This document shows, one piece after another, positions 50,545 to 59,810 of a stretch of 64,000 nt of DNA. Both the position numbers and the translations under genes were made by a program. Numbering within the stretch: position 1 is the stretch's first letter; the number at the start of each line of letters is the position of its first letter. The DNA comes from UBA2241 sp963777895 (GTDB taxonomy: Bacteria; Actinomycetota; Thermoleophilia; UBA2241). The stretch spans positions 62,001 to 126,000 of the forward strand of contig CAVZSF010000006.1 of the NCBI GenBank assembly GCA_963777895.1, written 5' to 3'. Under the pieces are notes generated by a model. The model was not told where the DNA came from and did not search any database. It saw nothing but the letters and a program-made list of their open reading frames with translations.

Positions 50545-50724
50545 ATGAAGCCCGACAGCGACCAGCACAGCCAGGTCCCCGCCGGCAAACGCCCCGAGCA
50601 CCGCCAGGAGCGGCGGAACTGGCCGGTACCCGCCCAAGGCAAGAGTCCCACCCCCAACTGGAACGGCAAGACCATGCACCACCCGTCGTTCCGCGTCGGG
50701 GAGATCAAGCACGGAAAGAGCTGA
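50545..50724 (+). CDS. Small basic protein of unknown function (59 residues)
   Basis: The frame starts MKPDSDQHSQVPAGKRPEHR and ends in HHPSFRVGEIKHGKS. It is hydrophilic, rich in Pro, His, Lys and Arg, and has no Cys or transmembrane segment. A strong GGGAGGTG site lies six bases before the ATG and a good terminator follows about 75 bp after the stop, which argues for real expression. It is probably largely disordered. The gene was below a 60-residue cut-off and is easily missed. Confidence 0.6.
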   Translation: MKPDSDQHSQVPAGKRPEHRQERRNWPVPAQGKSPTPNWNGKTMHHPSFRVGEIKHGKS

Positions 50725-50799
50725 GAGCGCAGACCGGTCCCCCTTCGGCCCCGGACTGTAGGAGCGGCGACCGGCCCTCTGTCGACAATGCTTCATGGG

Positions 50800-50832
50800 G
50801 AGGGGCCGGTGGCGTTCCGCCACCGGCCCCTC
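50800..50832 (+). terminator. Hairpin after the 59-residue gene
   Basis: GAGGGGCCGGTGGCG pairs perfectly with CGCCACCGGCCCCTC around TTC. It lies between the small gene's stop (50724) and the convergent secreted-protein stop (50878), and may serve both strands. Confidence 0.7.
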
Positions 50833-50877
50833 TTCGCTCGTCTCCGTCGTCAGGCCCCTCGGACGGAGTCGAACGTT

Positions 50878-51456
50878 CTACGGAGTGAGCACGAGGTCCC
50901 AGGGACCGTAGTCCCCCGATCCCCTCGGGTACATGAGCGGACCCGGATGGTTCTCGGCGACGACGCCGAGATCTGTGAATGGATGCGGGTTCGTCTCCGT
51001 TCCAGACACTTCATACGTGCCGGGGTCGAGCGTGACGGGGTAGAGCCATGCGGCGACCCAGCCGCTGACCCTGTTCAACGGATTGAAGGGCGTCCAGATG
51101 TCGTTGAGCACCTCGGACGGATAGGGCATTCCCCACAGGGCCTTACTGGCCGCGGCATCGGGTACGACCCAGGTGTCGTCGATCTTGAGCGTCTCGACGA
51201 TGGCGTTGCCGATGCTCTTGACGTGGCCGTAGCCGTAGGCGCCCCAGAGCGTGACCAGCCAGACGTCGTTTCCGGCCGGGACGGCCGTCCCGGGATCGAA
51301 CTCCCCGGTGATCTCTCCGTTGCTCACCTGGAACCCGGCGCCGTCGTAGACCCATAGGTAGTAGCCGTCCTGAAACTGCGGCTGGGCGAAGGCCGGCGCC
51401 GCCAGGAGCCCGAGCAGGGCGACGGCGAGCACGACCACGAGCAGTGTCTTCTTCAT
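50878..51456 (-). CDS. Secreted protein of unknown function (tandem family member A)
   Basis: 192 residues. The N-terminus MKKTLLVVVLAVALLGLLAA with AFA cleavage is a standard signal peptide. The mature part includes DVWLVTLWGAYGYGHVKSIG, NPLNRVSGWVAAWLYPV and DPGTYEVSGTET, consistent with an all-beta domain. No catalytic motif is seen. AAAGGA lies nine bases before the ATG. The two upstream minus-strand genes (B and C) share the signal-peptide style, motif order and ribosome-binding site, so the three form a diverged tandem family. Confidence 0.75.
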   Translation of the reverse strand: MKKTLLVVVLAVALLGLLAAPAFAQPQFQDGYYLWVYDGAGFQVSNGEITGEFDPGTAVPAGNDVWLVTLWGAYGYGHVKSIGNAIVETLKIDDTWVVPDAAASKALWGMPYPSEVLNDIWTPFNPLNRVSGWVAAWLYPVTLDPGTYEVSGTETNPHPFTDLGVVAENHPGPLMYPRGSGDYGPWDLVLTP

Positions 51457-51502
51457 GGTGCTGCTCCTTTCAGCAAGTTGCAGGTACCGAAGCGACCGCG
51501 AG

Positions 51503-52160
51503 TCACGGCACGGCTGGACCCACGACGAAGGTGAACGGATACGAGGCCGTGCCCGGCGCGACCTTCACCGGGGTCGTCTGCCCCGCGGCGTTGAGCTTCA
51601 GGTCGATGATCGTCCGCACGACCGTCTCCGTGAGCAGGCCGGTGTAGGTGCCCTGGAGCGAGCTTCTTGTCGGACGTGAGGTCCGTGGCGATACTCGTCG
51701 TCCCCGGTCACCGCCCCCCACCAGTGGTTGGCGTAGGCCTGGGCCCCGATGCTCGGGTTGAAGGCCGGGATCGTGGCGGCCAGGAGGGTCCTCCAGTACT
51801 GGTCCCACAGCACGGCGCCGCTCCAGTAGGCCATCGCCTGCTCCTGGGACATGTCCAGGCCGGCCGCCGGGATGCTCACCTCGTACTTCAGCGCCAGCGG
51901 GACGGTCTGGACGAGGCCTTGGGTGATGCCGCGCCACGGCACGTCGATGATCACGTCGTAGTTGGCCGGGATGGGGGCGCTGAGCGGGTGGCCGTACTTC
52001 ACCGGTACGTTCACGTCGCCTTTGACCTCAAGCCACACGCCGAGTCTTCGGCACGAGGTACGCCGTCTTCACCGAGGGGCGCAGGTCGGCGAAGGCCGGC
52101 GCCGCCAGCACGCCCAGCAGGACGGCGGCCAGCACGACACGCAAGCAGCAATCTCTTCAT
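51503..52160 (-). pseudogene. Secreted protein, tandem family member B, several frameshifts
   Basis: Reading across at least four indels (near 52138, 52038, 51700 and 51660) gives a protein of about 215 residues. It has a signal peptide (LAAVLLGVLAAPAFA), DVIIDVPWRGITQGLVQTVP, SIGAQAYANHWWGAV and QGTYTGLLTETVV. These line up with members A and C. The ATG at 52160 is preceded by GAAAGGA at the same distance as in A and C. Whether the gene is truly dead or only badly sequenced cannot be told. The preserved residues between indels suggest the latter. Confidence 0.65.
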
Positions 52161-52210
52161 GGCGAGCATCCTTTCGAGACTACGAGTTGATGGTCGGGGA
52201 CCTTCTGCGT

Positions 52211-52872
52211 TCACTTGCCGACGGAGAAGTCGAACTCGGTGCCCCAGTTGACGAAATCGGCTGTCAGGTGCAACGGCCCGGACTGGTCTTCCATCCAGGG
52301 GATCAGGTCGATGCCGGGCAGCAGCTGGACCTGGCTGATCGAGAGGTGGTACACACCCGCACCCGGGAACGCATCGACGGGCACGTACAGGTGGTTCCAG
52401 AACACGCCGGCCCGGCAGGCCGGATTGACCAGCTCGGGAGGCGGGCCGCCGAGCCACTCGGTCCACCACTCGTCCCATGCGTGGACACCGGTCCAATAGG
52501 GCGCTGTGTCCGCAGGGTCGAAATGGCTGTGGTAACCGTATGGGCCGGTGATATCGATGGTCGTGGCCACCACGTTCGGCACGTTCGACACCTGGCCGTA
52601 GACGCTGCCCAGCCACCCCATGCAGACGATGACGTCCGAGCCGACCGGGAGAGGCTTGAAGTCCTTCCCGCGCTGGACGGCCTGATAGATGCTGATGTCG
52701 CTCATGCTCAGACTTGTGCCGTAGACCCACACGCCGTCCCCGAACGGCGGAACGATGACGGGGATGTTCATGGGCGGATACGACCGGGGCGCCGTGGGCC
52801 CGGCGAGAGCCGGCGCAGCCAGGAGGCCGGACAGGGCGACGGCGAGCACAGAATCAAGAGAAGCCTCTTCAT
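52211..52872 (-). CDS. Secreted protein, tandem family member C, frameshift in the signal peptide
   Basis: About 218 residues. The start MKRLLLI is in one frame and the rest of the signal peptide (VLAVALSGLLAAPALAG) and mature protein are in another, with the shift near 52850. The mature part has DVIVCMGWLGSVYGQVSNVP, WDEWWTEWLGGPPPELVNPA, GAGVYHLSISQVQ and ends GTEFDFSVGK. The order of motifs matches members A and B. GAAAGGA precedes the ATG. Function unknown; an extracytoplasmic beta-rich domain is likely. Confidence 0.65.
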
Positions 52873-53114
52873 CGCGCGGGTCCTTTCGAAGGAAGAAGAT
52901 GACGCGCACGCCCGCCTGTCGGCGGCGTGCGCCTCCCCAGCAGATGCTCCATAGAACCCCCCAGACTCCCCGTTGGCCCTTCTCGTTTGCCCTTTTGATG
53001 CAGGAAGCGCGGGGATGAATCGGTCGACGACAGAGAGACGGCGACAGCGGTGCGCCCACGCTTTGCGCGTGGGCGTGGCTTTGCAGGTGGGCGCGGCTAT
53101 ACTGCGGGACTGAC

Positions 53115-53875
53115 TCAGCGGAAGGGCATCTCGCCCTTGGAGCAGTACAGCGTCTCGCGCGCGATCCTGCCGTTCGCTGATCTCGAGGACGGTGAGCCCG
53201 GTCGCGCCGTCGTAGCCGAGCGAGTCGCTGGCGGCGGTCCATCTGACGACGGCCCATCCAGGCCCCGAGAACGTCCGCACGGTCGCGGAACGCGAGGTCG
53301 GCGGGGAAGCGCGAACATCCGCTCGTACCGCCGCAGCAGCGTCGGGCGCCGGCCGTGGTCGCCGTAGCCGATGTCGAGGAAGGCGACGTCGGGCGGCGCT
53401 CATGCGCGCGAGCGCGGCGGCGTCCTTGCGCCTTCAGCGCCGCGGCGTACGCGCGCGCGATGCGCCGCGCGGCCGCGGCGGTGTCGGCCGGACCGAGCGG
53501 CGTGCGCAGCCGGACGGGATGCGGGCTCGCCTCGCCGGCCTTCAGGCTCGGGCCCGTCGACCCAGAAGAACTCCTCGCGCACGACCTTCTCGCCGCGCAC
53601 CGTCACCACCTCGGCGACCGCTTCGGGCGAGTACCGTCCCTCGAACACGAAGTAGTCGCCGGGCCACGCCTCCCACAGCGCCGTCCCGTCGCCGACGAGG
53701 TGCGACGACCGTCTTTCCGGAGACGAAGTAGTCCGTCATCTCGCTGTTCTTGATCAGTGCTTCGTCCTTCTGCGCAGGGGGGTAGCGACCGGGAGTCGAT
53801 CACGATCCCGCGCGAGTAGAGGTCGCTCAGCGTGCTGAGGTCGTAGGCCTCGAGTGGCCGTCGCATAGGCCGTGA
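53115..53875 (-). pseudogene. NTF2/SnoaL-like protein, possibly two-domain, heavily frameshifted
   Basis: Fragments in three frames combine into an NTF2/SnoaL-type protein. From the N-terminus they are EAYDLSTLSDLYSRGIVIDS, NSEMTDYFVSGKTVV, WEAWPGDYFVFEGRYSPEAV, VREEFFWVD and, after a gap, GWAVVRWTAASDSLGYDG and GRIARETLYCSKGEMPFR. The end block is typical of a SnoaL-like domain, and the first half looks like another, so two domains may be fused. The boundary with the preceding anti-sigma-like gene is unclear. Function cannot be assigned. Confidence 0.45.
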
Positions 53876-55453
53876 AGACCTGTCGCGTGCGCCACACGCC
53901 GTACGCTCTCCAGCGAGCCCGCGATCTGCAGGAGCTCCCGGCGCGTGACGTCTCCGGCCACGGTCACGAGCAGGCCGTCCTGCTGCCACCCAAAGGTGAG
54001 GCAGCTGCAGCGGGCGCGCGCTGAGACGAGCCGTGCGCGCCCGTCAGTCCACCGGACGCGCAGCACGACCCGCGTCGCGCCTGACGCCCCGGCCGTCGAG
54101 GCTCTGACGAACGGGTCGTCCGCCGCGTCGAGCGCGGCGCCGCCAGAGGAGCGCGTGGTGACGACGATGCTGCGAAAGCCCCGCCGGTAGACCAGCGACG
54201 CGACCGTCGAGTCGCTTCCGGCGCAGAGGCTTCTGGAGAGTGGGCTCCGGGGCCTTCGACGGCGGCCAGCGAGAGCGCGAAGCCGTCGGGCAGCGTCTCG
54301 GGGACGAAGAGACGGCCCTGGACCGCCGCGCTCGCCTTCTGGCAGCGGAGACGCGGTGGAAACCCTGGTCGGTCGCCGGTGACCAGCTCGGCGCTGCTCG
54401 GCAAGCTGGACGGTGAAGTCCGAGACCGCGAGCGCGGGGTCGAGCTGGACGTCGCTGAACGCCCACGCCTCCACGACTTCGCCCTGGTACGTCCTGACGA
54501 CCGGACCGGCAGCCACGTGTGCCGGTCGATCGATCATGGAGACCCGGTCGAAGCGCGGCGTCGCCGGACGACGCGTCAGACCAGGCCGCCGACGCCCGGC
54601 CGGCCGGGGCGCTCACCACGAGCACCGGCCGGCCCTCGTAGGTCGACGAGGTGACCTTGCGAGCCGGCGATCGGCGAGGGCGCTCATCTGCCCTGCGTAC
54701 TCCACCGGGAAGAGCCCGCTGCCGGCGGCGTCCGGCGGTCCGGGGGCCAGATCGACGGTCGCGCGTGACAGTCAGACCCGTCCCCGGAGTGCCAGGCCTC
54801 AGTGCGCGTGCCGTCCGGCATGCTGGTCACCTCGACGTGGAGTCCGGGCGTGTCCGCCAGCGTCGCGTCGGCGGGCGGCAGCCGCCACGAGCCGTCCTCG
54901 TCTGCGATCGCCGACGTCCTCACGCGGCCGTCGCTGGTCGCCACGACGCGCGCCCGGAACACGGGGGCGCCGGCACGCTGGTAGGTGAAGACCGCGCTGA
55001 GCGATCGGCACGAGTCGAGCCGGAGCCTGACGTTCTCGATGACCTGCGCCACGGCCGGCGGCGGGCCGCCAGGCCGCCCTGTTCGCGGCCCGTCGGCCAG
55101 CCGATCAGCGACACCGCCACCCACACGGCGACGGCGGCCGCGGCGAGCGCCGCGGCGGCGAGCCGCGGCCGCCGGAACACCCAGCGCCGCGCGCGACGCT
55201 CGACCGGCCGACGTCTTCGTCGCCTCGACCGGCTCGGCCGCGTCGATCCGTTCCCACAGCCGTTCGTGGAAGTGCTCCCTCCGGGCGGCGCCTCGAGGGA
55301 TTCCAGCACCACGCGTGCTCGGCGGCGTCCGCCGCTCGACGGCGTCGATCCGCTCCCAGAGCCGCTCGTGGAAGCGCTCCTTCGCCGGCGGCGCCTCGAG
55401 TGTCGCCAGCAGGCGTACTCGAGGGCGAGATCGCGGTCGGGCCGGTCGCTCAC
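53876..55453 (-). pseudogene. Second anti-sigma-like membrane protein, heavily frameshifted
   Basis: Pieces in all three frames correspond to the intact protein at 45.5-47.0 kb. They are MSDRPDRDLALEY at the N-terminus, a duplicated LEAPP...FHERLWERIDA motif, a transmembrane helix (LAAAALAAAAVAVWVAVSLIGW), NVRLRLDSCRSLSAVFTYQR, and near the end GLLVTVAGDVTRRELLQIAG. At least eight indels are needed. The start GTG at 55453 lies at the 3' end of a sigma-factor remnant, as in the intact pair. The predicted role is restraint of that sigma factor. The 3' boundary is uncertain. Confidence 0.6.
55240..55400 (-). repeat. Direct repeat encoding a duplicated FHERLWERIDA motif
   Basis: Two imperfect copies of about 58 bp (55240-55298 and 55342-55400, period 102 bp) lie in the anti-sigma-like gene. 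Each encodes a segment like LEAPP....FHERLWERIDA. The intact paralogue at 46.9-47.0 kb has a single copy (LESPEYPDAFLAGVWALIDA), so this is a local duplication of the putative sigma-binding helix. Confidence 0.8.
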
Positions 55454-56069
55454 GCGCGTCTCCTCCGCGACCGGGAGCCGACGGACGCCGGCTGCCTGCG
55501 TCTGAGGCAGGACTCGCGCCGCGGTCAGCGCCTCCCGCAGCGCCGCCCGCGCAGCGACGAGGCGCGAGCAGACGGTGCCCTTCGGCACGTCGAGCACCTC
55601 GGCGACGGAGTGGTAGTCGAAGCCGTCGCGATCGACGAGCAGGACCACGACACGCTGCTCCGGGCTCAGGCGGGCGAGCGCCGCGGCAACTGGCTGCGGG
55701 CGACGTACGCGTCGGCAGGATCGGCATCGGCGCCGATGAACTCCTCCGCCTCCTCGTAGCTGACGCTCGGCCGCACGCGGCCGCCGCAGGTAGCCCATGC
55801 ACACCGTGTAGGTGATGCGGTAGAGCCAGGTGCCGAGCGACGACGCGGCGGCCGAAGGCCGGCAGTCCGCGGTACGCGTTGAAGAAGGTGTCCTGGAGCG
55901 CGTCGTCGGCCAGGTCGACGTCGTGCAGCAGGTGGAAGGCGAGCAGGCGCAGGCGTTCGTCGTAGAGGTCGACGATCGCGTCGAACGCCGCGCGGTCGCC
56001 GCGCTGGGCAGCTTCCAGCGTGAAGGGGTCTATCTCGCGGAACTTCCTGACGACGATCGCCGTCCCCAC
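55454..56069 (-). pseudogene. Second ECF sigma factor, frameshifted
   Basis: Region 2 (GDRAAFDAIVDLYDERLRLL and ADDALQDTFFNAYRGLPAFG) is intact in the first frame. After about 55850 the frame breaks, and SYEEAEEFIGADADPADAYV appears in a second frame. Region 4 (LSPEQRVVVLLVDRDGFDYH and VPKGTVCSRLVAARAALREA) is in a third. These align with the intact sigma factor at 47.0-47.6 kb. The start is GTG at 56069. With indels corrected it would be a normal ECF factor of about 200 residues partnered with the downstream gene. Confidence 0.7.
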
Positions 56070-56213
56070 CGCACCCCCACCGGTGACGTCCGCCTTCGGC
56101 CGCCACGCCGGCCGAAGGCCGCTCTCCGTCTGTCGCCGCACTCGCCAGCCTTCGACTCCTCGCCGTCGCCATCCATTGAGATGCGCGGCGACGCCGAGAG
56201 GATCAGATGGCGT

Positions 56214-57887
56214 CTACTTCACCCACACGTTCCACGCGTCGACGTTGCCCATGGGGTCCACCGCCTGGCCCTGCACGCGATCGTTCGTGACGCAGAAGCC
56301 CTCGCAGAAGTACAGCGGGATCACGGGGGCGTCGGCCAGGATCGCCTTCTCCGCCTGCGCGTACAGGTCGAGCCGCCTGGTCTCGTCGAGGGTAGCCCGG
56401 GCCTCCTCGAGCAGGCGTCGACTTCAGGATTCTCGTAGTAGGTCCACAAAGTCGCCGGCTCCCGAGTCACCGCTGTGGAAGAGCGAGAGGAAGTTGTCCG
56501 GCGACGGGTAGTCCGCGAGCCAGCCGGTCAGGAAGAGATCTCCCTCGGTCCCCGTGCTGGCCTTGCGGATGTACGTGTTCCACTCGTAGCCCTTCCGCGC
56601 GACGTCCAGGCCCGCTGCCCTCCAGCCGGAGAGAAGAGGCGGGTCGAGGACGGACAGGCCGTGCGTCGCCTGGGGCACCACTCCCCAGGAGAGGTAGAGG
56701 AAGCTCGGCAGAGGCGAGATCTGCTGGACGAGCTCCTTCGCCTTCACGGAGTCCGACGGGTAGACGAGACCGCCGGCGTCGGCGTGAAGGATGCCGTCCG
56801 GGACGATCCCAGTGGCCGGCACGGCCTCCGCGGGCGGAGCCCAGACATCGGCTTTGACGGCCATCACCGCATCCCGGTCGGTGGCGTAGCTCAGCGCCTG
56901 GCGGCGTGGCAGATTGGCGTCCCCTCCCAGACGGGGGCTCCTCTGATTGATGCCGACAAGAATGGTGGCAAGCTGGTGCCGAGTCTGGGCCGTCCAGCTA
57001 CCGGCCTTGGCCTTCGCTTCCTCTTTCGCCGCGTCGATCTGGTCGCCCGGCACCCACGTGATGTCGAGAGCCCCCTTCTGGAACTCCTGCCACTGCGTCG
57101 GCTGGTCCATGACCGGCATGTGGATCCTGTCGACGTAGCCCGCAGTCGCCGCATCCCAGTAGTCCGGGTTCTTGACCAGGTCGATGTACTCGCCGCGTAC
57201 CCAGCGGTCGACCATGTACGGCCCCGTGCCGATCGGCTTGGCACGGAACGCCTCCGGACTGACCTTCCGCATGTAGTCGACCGGCCAGATGCCCGTGGCG
57301 GGGTTGCCGAGCAGGAGCGGGAAGTCGGCGAACGGGTACTTCAGGGTGACCTGTACGGTGTAGCGGTCGAGGGCTTTGACGCCGCTGAGGCCCTTGGGCG
57401 CATAGCCTGAGCTGGCGGTGCCCTTGACGTCCCTGAGCATGTACGAGAGCGCTGATTCGTTGGCCGGATCGACGAGGTAGCCCCAGTCGGCGACGACGTC
57501 CTGCGCCGTCACCTCCCGGCTCACCGGGGGCTGGAAGGTCACGCCCTTCCTGAGCCTGAACGTCCACACCGTGGCGTCGTCACTGACGCTCCAGCTCTCA
57601 GCGAGACAGGGCACGCCTCGCACGACGCCGTCGTCCCCCGTCTCCCAGCGCACGAGCCCCTGGAAGATCTGGTGGTTGACCTGTGCGCTTGCGGAGTCGT
57701 AGGCCATCCAGGGCTCGAAGCTAGCCGGATCCCATTCGACCGCGATGACGTAGGTGCCACCCGGGACGGGTGTCGGACCCGGTTCTGAGGCGCTGCTCGT
57801 GTCGGTACAGCCGGCGGCGGCGAGCAGCAAGAGCGCGACGCCCGCCAGCGTGACGAGAGATGCAAGCGCTGTGCGAAATGGTCTCAT
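56214..57887 (-). CDS. ABC-type peptide-binding lipoprotein (SBP_bac_5), frameshifted near its C-terminus
   Basis: About 557 residues. A lipoprotein signal with LLAAAGC near residue 24 is followed by the extracellular solute-binding family 5 pattern: EPWMAYDSASAQVNHQIFQG, WTFRLRKGVTFQPP, PIGTGPYMVDRWVRGEYIDL and NPDYWD. Indels near 56453 and 56416 break the frame. The corrected tail (WTYYENPEVDA, LDLYAQAEKAILAD, NVDAWNVWVK) is a typical end. It should capture oligopeptides or similar ligands outside the membrane. No permease or ATPase gene is adjacent, so it would have to use a transporter encoded elsewhere. Confidence 0.85.
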
Positions 57888-58180
57888 CCCGCCCCCGAGA
57901 CGACCCCCGTGCCGCCATAGTAGTCCCGGGAACGGCCAGCTCCAAGGTGTGTCTCGTACGGGCCTGCCCACGGCGAGCGCGGCGGCGCGCGAAGTAGCCT
58001 GCTCGGACTACGCCGTTCTCGCCCGCTCGTACGCCGACAAGCCGATGACTACCGGACCAGTACGAGGAACAGTCGTCTTGCGAAGCGGTTGGCAGTGGCG
58101 CAGCGGCCTGTATAGGGTCCGCGCGTTCGTTGCAGGCCCCCTTGCCGACGACTGCAAGGGCCGACTCAGGAGGAGCGGAC

Positions 58181-59500
58181 GTGCCTCGTTCCCGACTCAT
58201 CCTCGTCACAGCCGCCGTCGCCCTGCTCTCCGTCGCCGCTCTGGCCGTCTGGAGCCAGCCGAGCGCCGCGAAGAAGCGCTCGTTCCTGCCTACCATCGCG
58301 GCTTTCGGAGCAAGTCCGACCGTGATCGCAAGCGGCGGGTCGTCGACCCTTTCCTGGGCGATCAGCGGTGCCACGTCCGTCTCCATCGACCATGGCGTCG
58401 GCACGGTCGCGACGACCTCGGGGACCCGGAACGTCTCGCCGACGGCGAGCACGGTCTACACCTTGACGGCAGCCAACTCTCGGGGCTCGAGCACGAGTAC
58501 TGCGACGGTGGCGGTCACGCCGCCGCCCGCGAGCTTCCAGCCGACGGCGCCGTACTACGCGACGTTCTTCTACCCCTGGTACAAGAACGTCGCGACCGAC
58601 GGCGCCTACAGCTACTGGCAGGACGGCGGCAACAGCCCGCCGGCCACCTGGTTCAGCCACTTCCTGCCGGACCCAGACCCCACCACCTTCTCCCCCGCGG
58701 CCGAGCTCTACAGCAGCCTCGACTACACGACCTTCAAGTGGGAGGTCGGCAAGATGGCCGAGGCGAAGCAGGAGGTCGCCATCAGCTCCTGGTTCGGACA
58801 GGGCACCAAGCAGGACGTCGCCCTCTCCACGTACCTCGACGACTTCATGAAGCGCGCCGACAACCCGTACCCGAACCTGCGCTTCGCGCTCTACTACGAG
58901 CACGAGGGGTTTGCGGATCCCTCTGTCAGCGAGCTCGTCAACGACCTGAGCTACATCAGGACGAAGTTCGCGGGAAGCCCGTACTTCCTCAAGGTCGGCG
59001 GCAAGCCGGTCGTCTTCGTCTACGGAGGCGGCCCAGAGGGTCCTGCGACGAGCCAGCGATGGAAGGCCGCCAACGCCCAACTGGGCAACGCCTTCTACTA
59101 CGTGCTGAAGGTCTACGACGGCTATGCCGGCGACCCAAACCAGCCGAGCTGCTGGCATCAGTACGCGCCTGCCGGGCGCTCCGGCATCCACGGCAGCTAC
59201 TCGGCCTTCGTGAGCCCGGGGTTCTGGAAGGACGCCCCGGGTGAGACGGTGCGCCTCCCCCGGGACCTGACCGCCTTCTCGTCCGCCGTCACGGAGATGG
59301 TGAACGCGGCCGTCACTTGGAAGCTCGTCGAGACCTGGAACGAGTGGGGCGAGGGTTCGTCGGTCGAACCGGGTCAGCAGACGCGGATCGACGCGACGGG
59401 CCGGGAGGTCCTCGACCCGAACGGCGCGCCCTTCGGCAACGCCTACGTCAGGGCGCTGGCCGACCGCCTGCCGCCCCTCGAACGAGGGACGGGCAGGTGA
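58181..59500 (+). CDS. Secreted GH99/GH71-like glycoside hydrolase with Ig-like domain
   Basis: 439 residues. A signal peptide is followed by an Ig-like beta domain (FGASPTVIASGGSSTLSWAI to TATVAVTPPP) and a TIM-barrel-like catalytic domain. YYATFFYPWYKN near residue 128, FALYYEHEGF and ETWNEWGEGSSVEPG near residue 390 are the markers of GH99-like endo-mannosidase/GH71 proteins. It probably cleaves an exopolysaccharide or mannan. The GTG start has AGGAGG eight bases upstream, and the 293-bp gap before it is divergent from the peptide-binding gene. No other polysaccharide enzyme is next to it. Confidence 0.8.
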   Translation: MPRSRLILVTAAVALLSVAALAVWSQPSAAKKRSFLPTIAAFGASPTVIASGGSSTLSWAISGATSVSIDHGVGTVATTSGTRNVSPTASTVYTLTAANSRGSSTSTATVAVTPPPASFQPTAPYYATFFYPWYKNVATDGAYSYWQDGGNSPPATWFSHFLPDPDPTTFSPAAELYSSLDYTTFKWEVGKMAEAKQEVAISSWFGQGTKQDVALSTYLDDFMKRADNPYPNLRFALYYEHEGFADPSVSELVNDLSYIRTKFAGSPYFLKVGGKPVVFVYGGGPEGPATSQRWKAANAQLGNAFYYVLKVYDGYAGDPNQPSCWHQYAPAGRSGIHGSYSAFVSPGFWKDAPGETVRLPRDLTAFSSAVTEMVNAAVTWKLVETWNEWGEGSSVEPGQQTRIDATGREVLDPNGAPFGNAYVRALADRLPPLERGTGR

Positions 59501-59575
59501 GGCAGCCGCCGGCGCCCTGACGTCGCCTCCCTCGGCCCCGGCAGGCCGCCCCGCCCACATCTCTCGGCCGGCTGC

Positions 59576-59810
59576 CTACGCCTCGATCGGCTTCTCGAAG
59601 ACCTCGAAGCGCCGCTCCACATGCATGCCCGCCTTCAGGTACAGGCCGAGCGCGCCGGTCGTGTGTCCATCTCGTGGACGCACGGCTCACCGGTGTCGGC
59701 CGACTCGCACTCGTCGAGGAGCGCCTGCACCGCCGGTAGATCGGCGGTGGTCAGCGCGCGCAGGACGAAGTCTTTGGGAAGCGGATGCAGGTGCTGCTGC
59801 CCTTCCCCAT
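59576..59810 (-). pseudogene. GNAT acetyltransferase remnant with internal deletion
   Basis: An N-terminal piece (KDFVLRALTTADLPAVQALL, then DECESADTGEPC) is joined almost directly to a C-terminal piece (TGALGLYLKAGMHVERRFEV, then FEKPIEA and stop at 59576). GNAT proteins of this type carry a domain of well over 100 residues between these blocks, including the acetyl-CoA loop, and it is absent. Two frame changes are also needed. The ATG at 59810 overlaps the TGA of the cytochrome gene. The gene is therefore a deleted remnant unless the assembly has collapsed here. Confidence 0.6.

Noticed and set aside
53000..56200. Additional selenoproteins hidden by UGA in the broken-gene zone
   Set aside because: The interruptions there are frame changes, not in-frame TGA codons at Cys positions, and no SECIS-like hairpin follows them.
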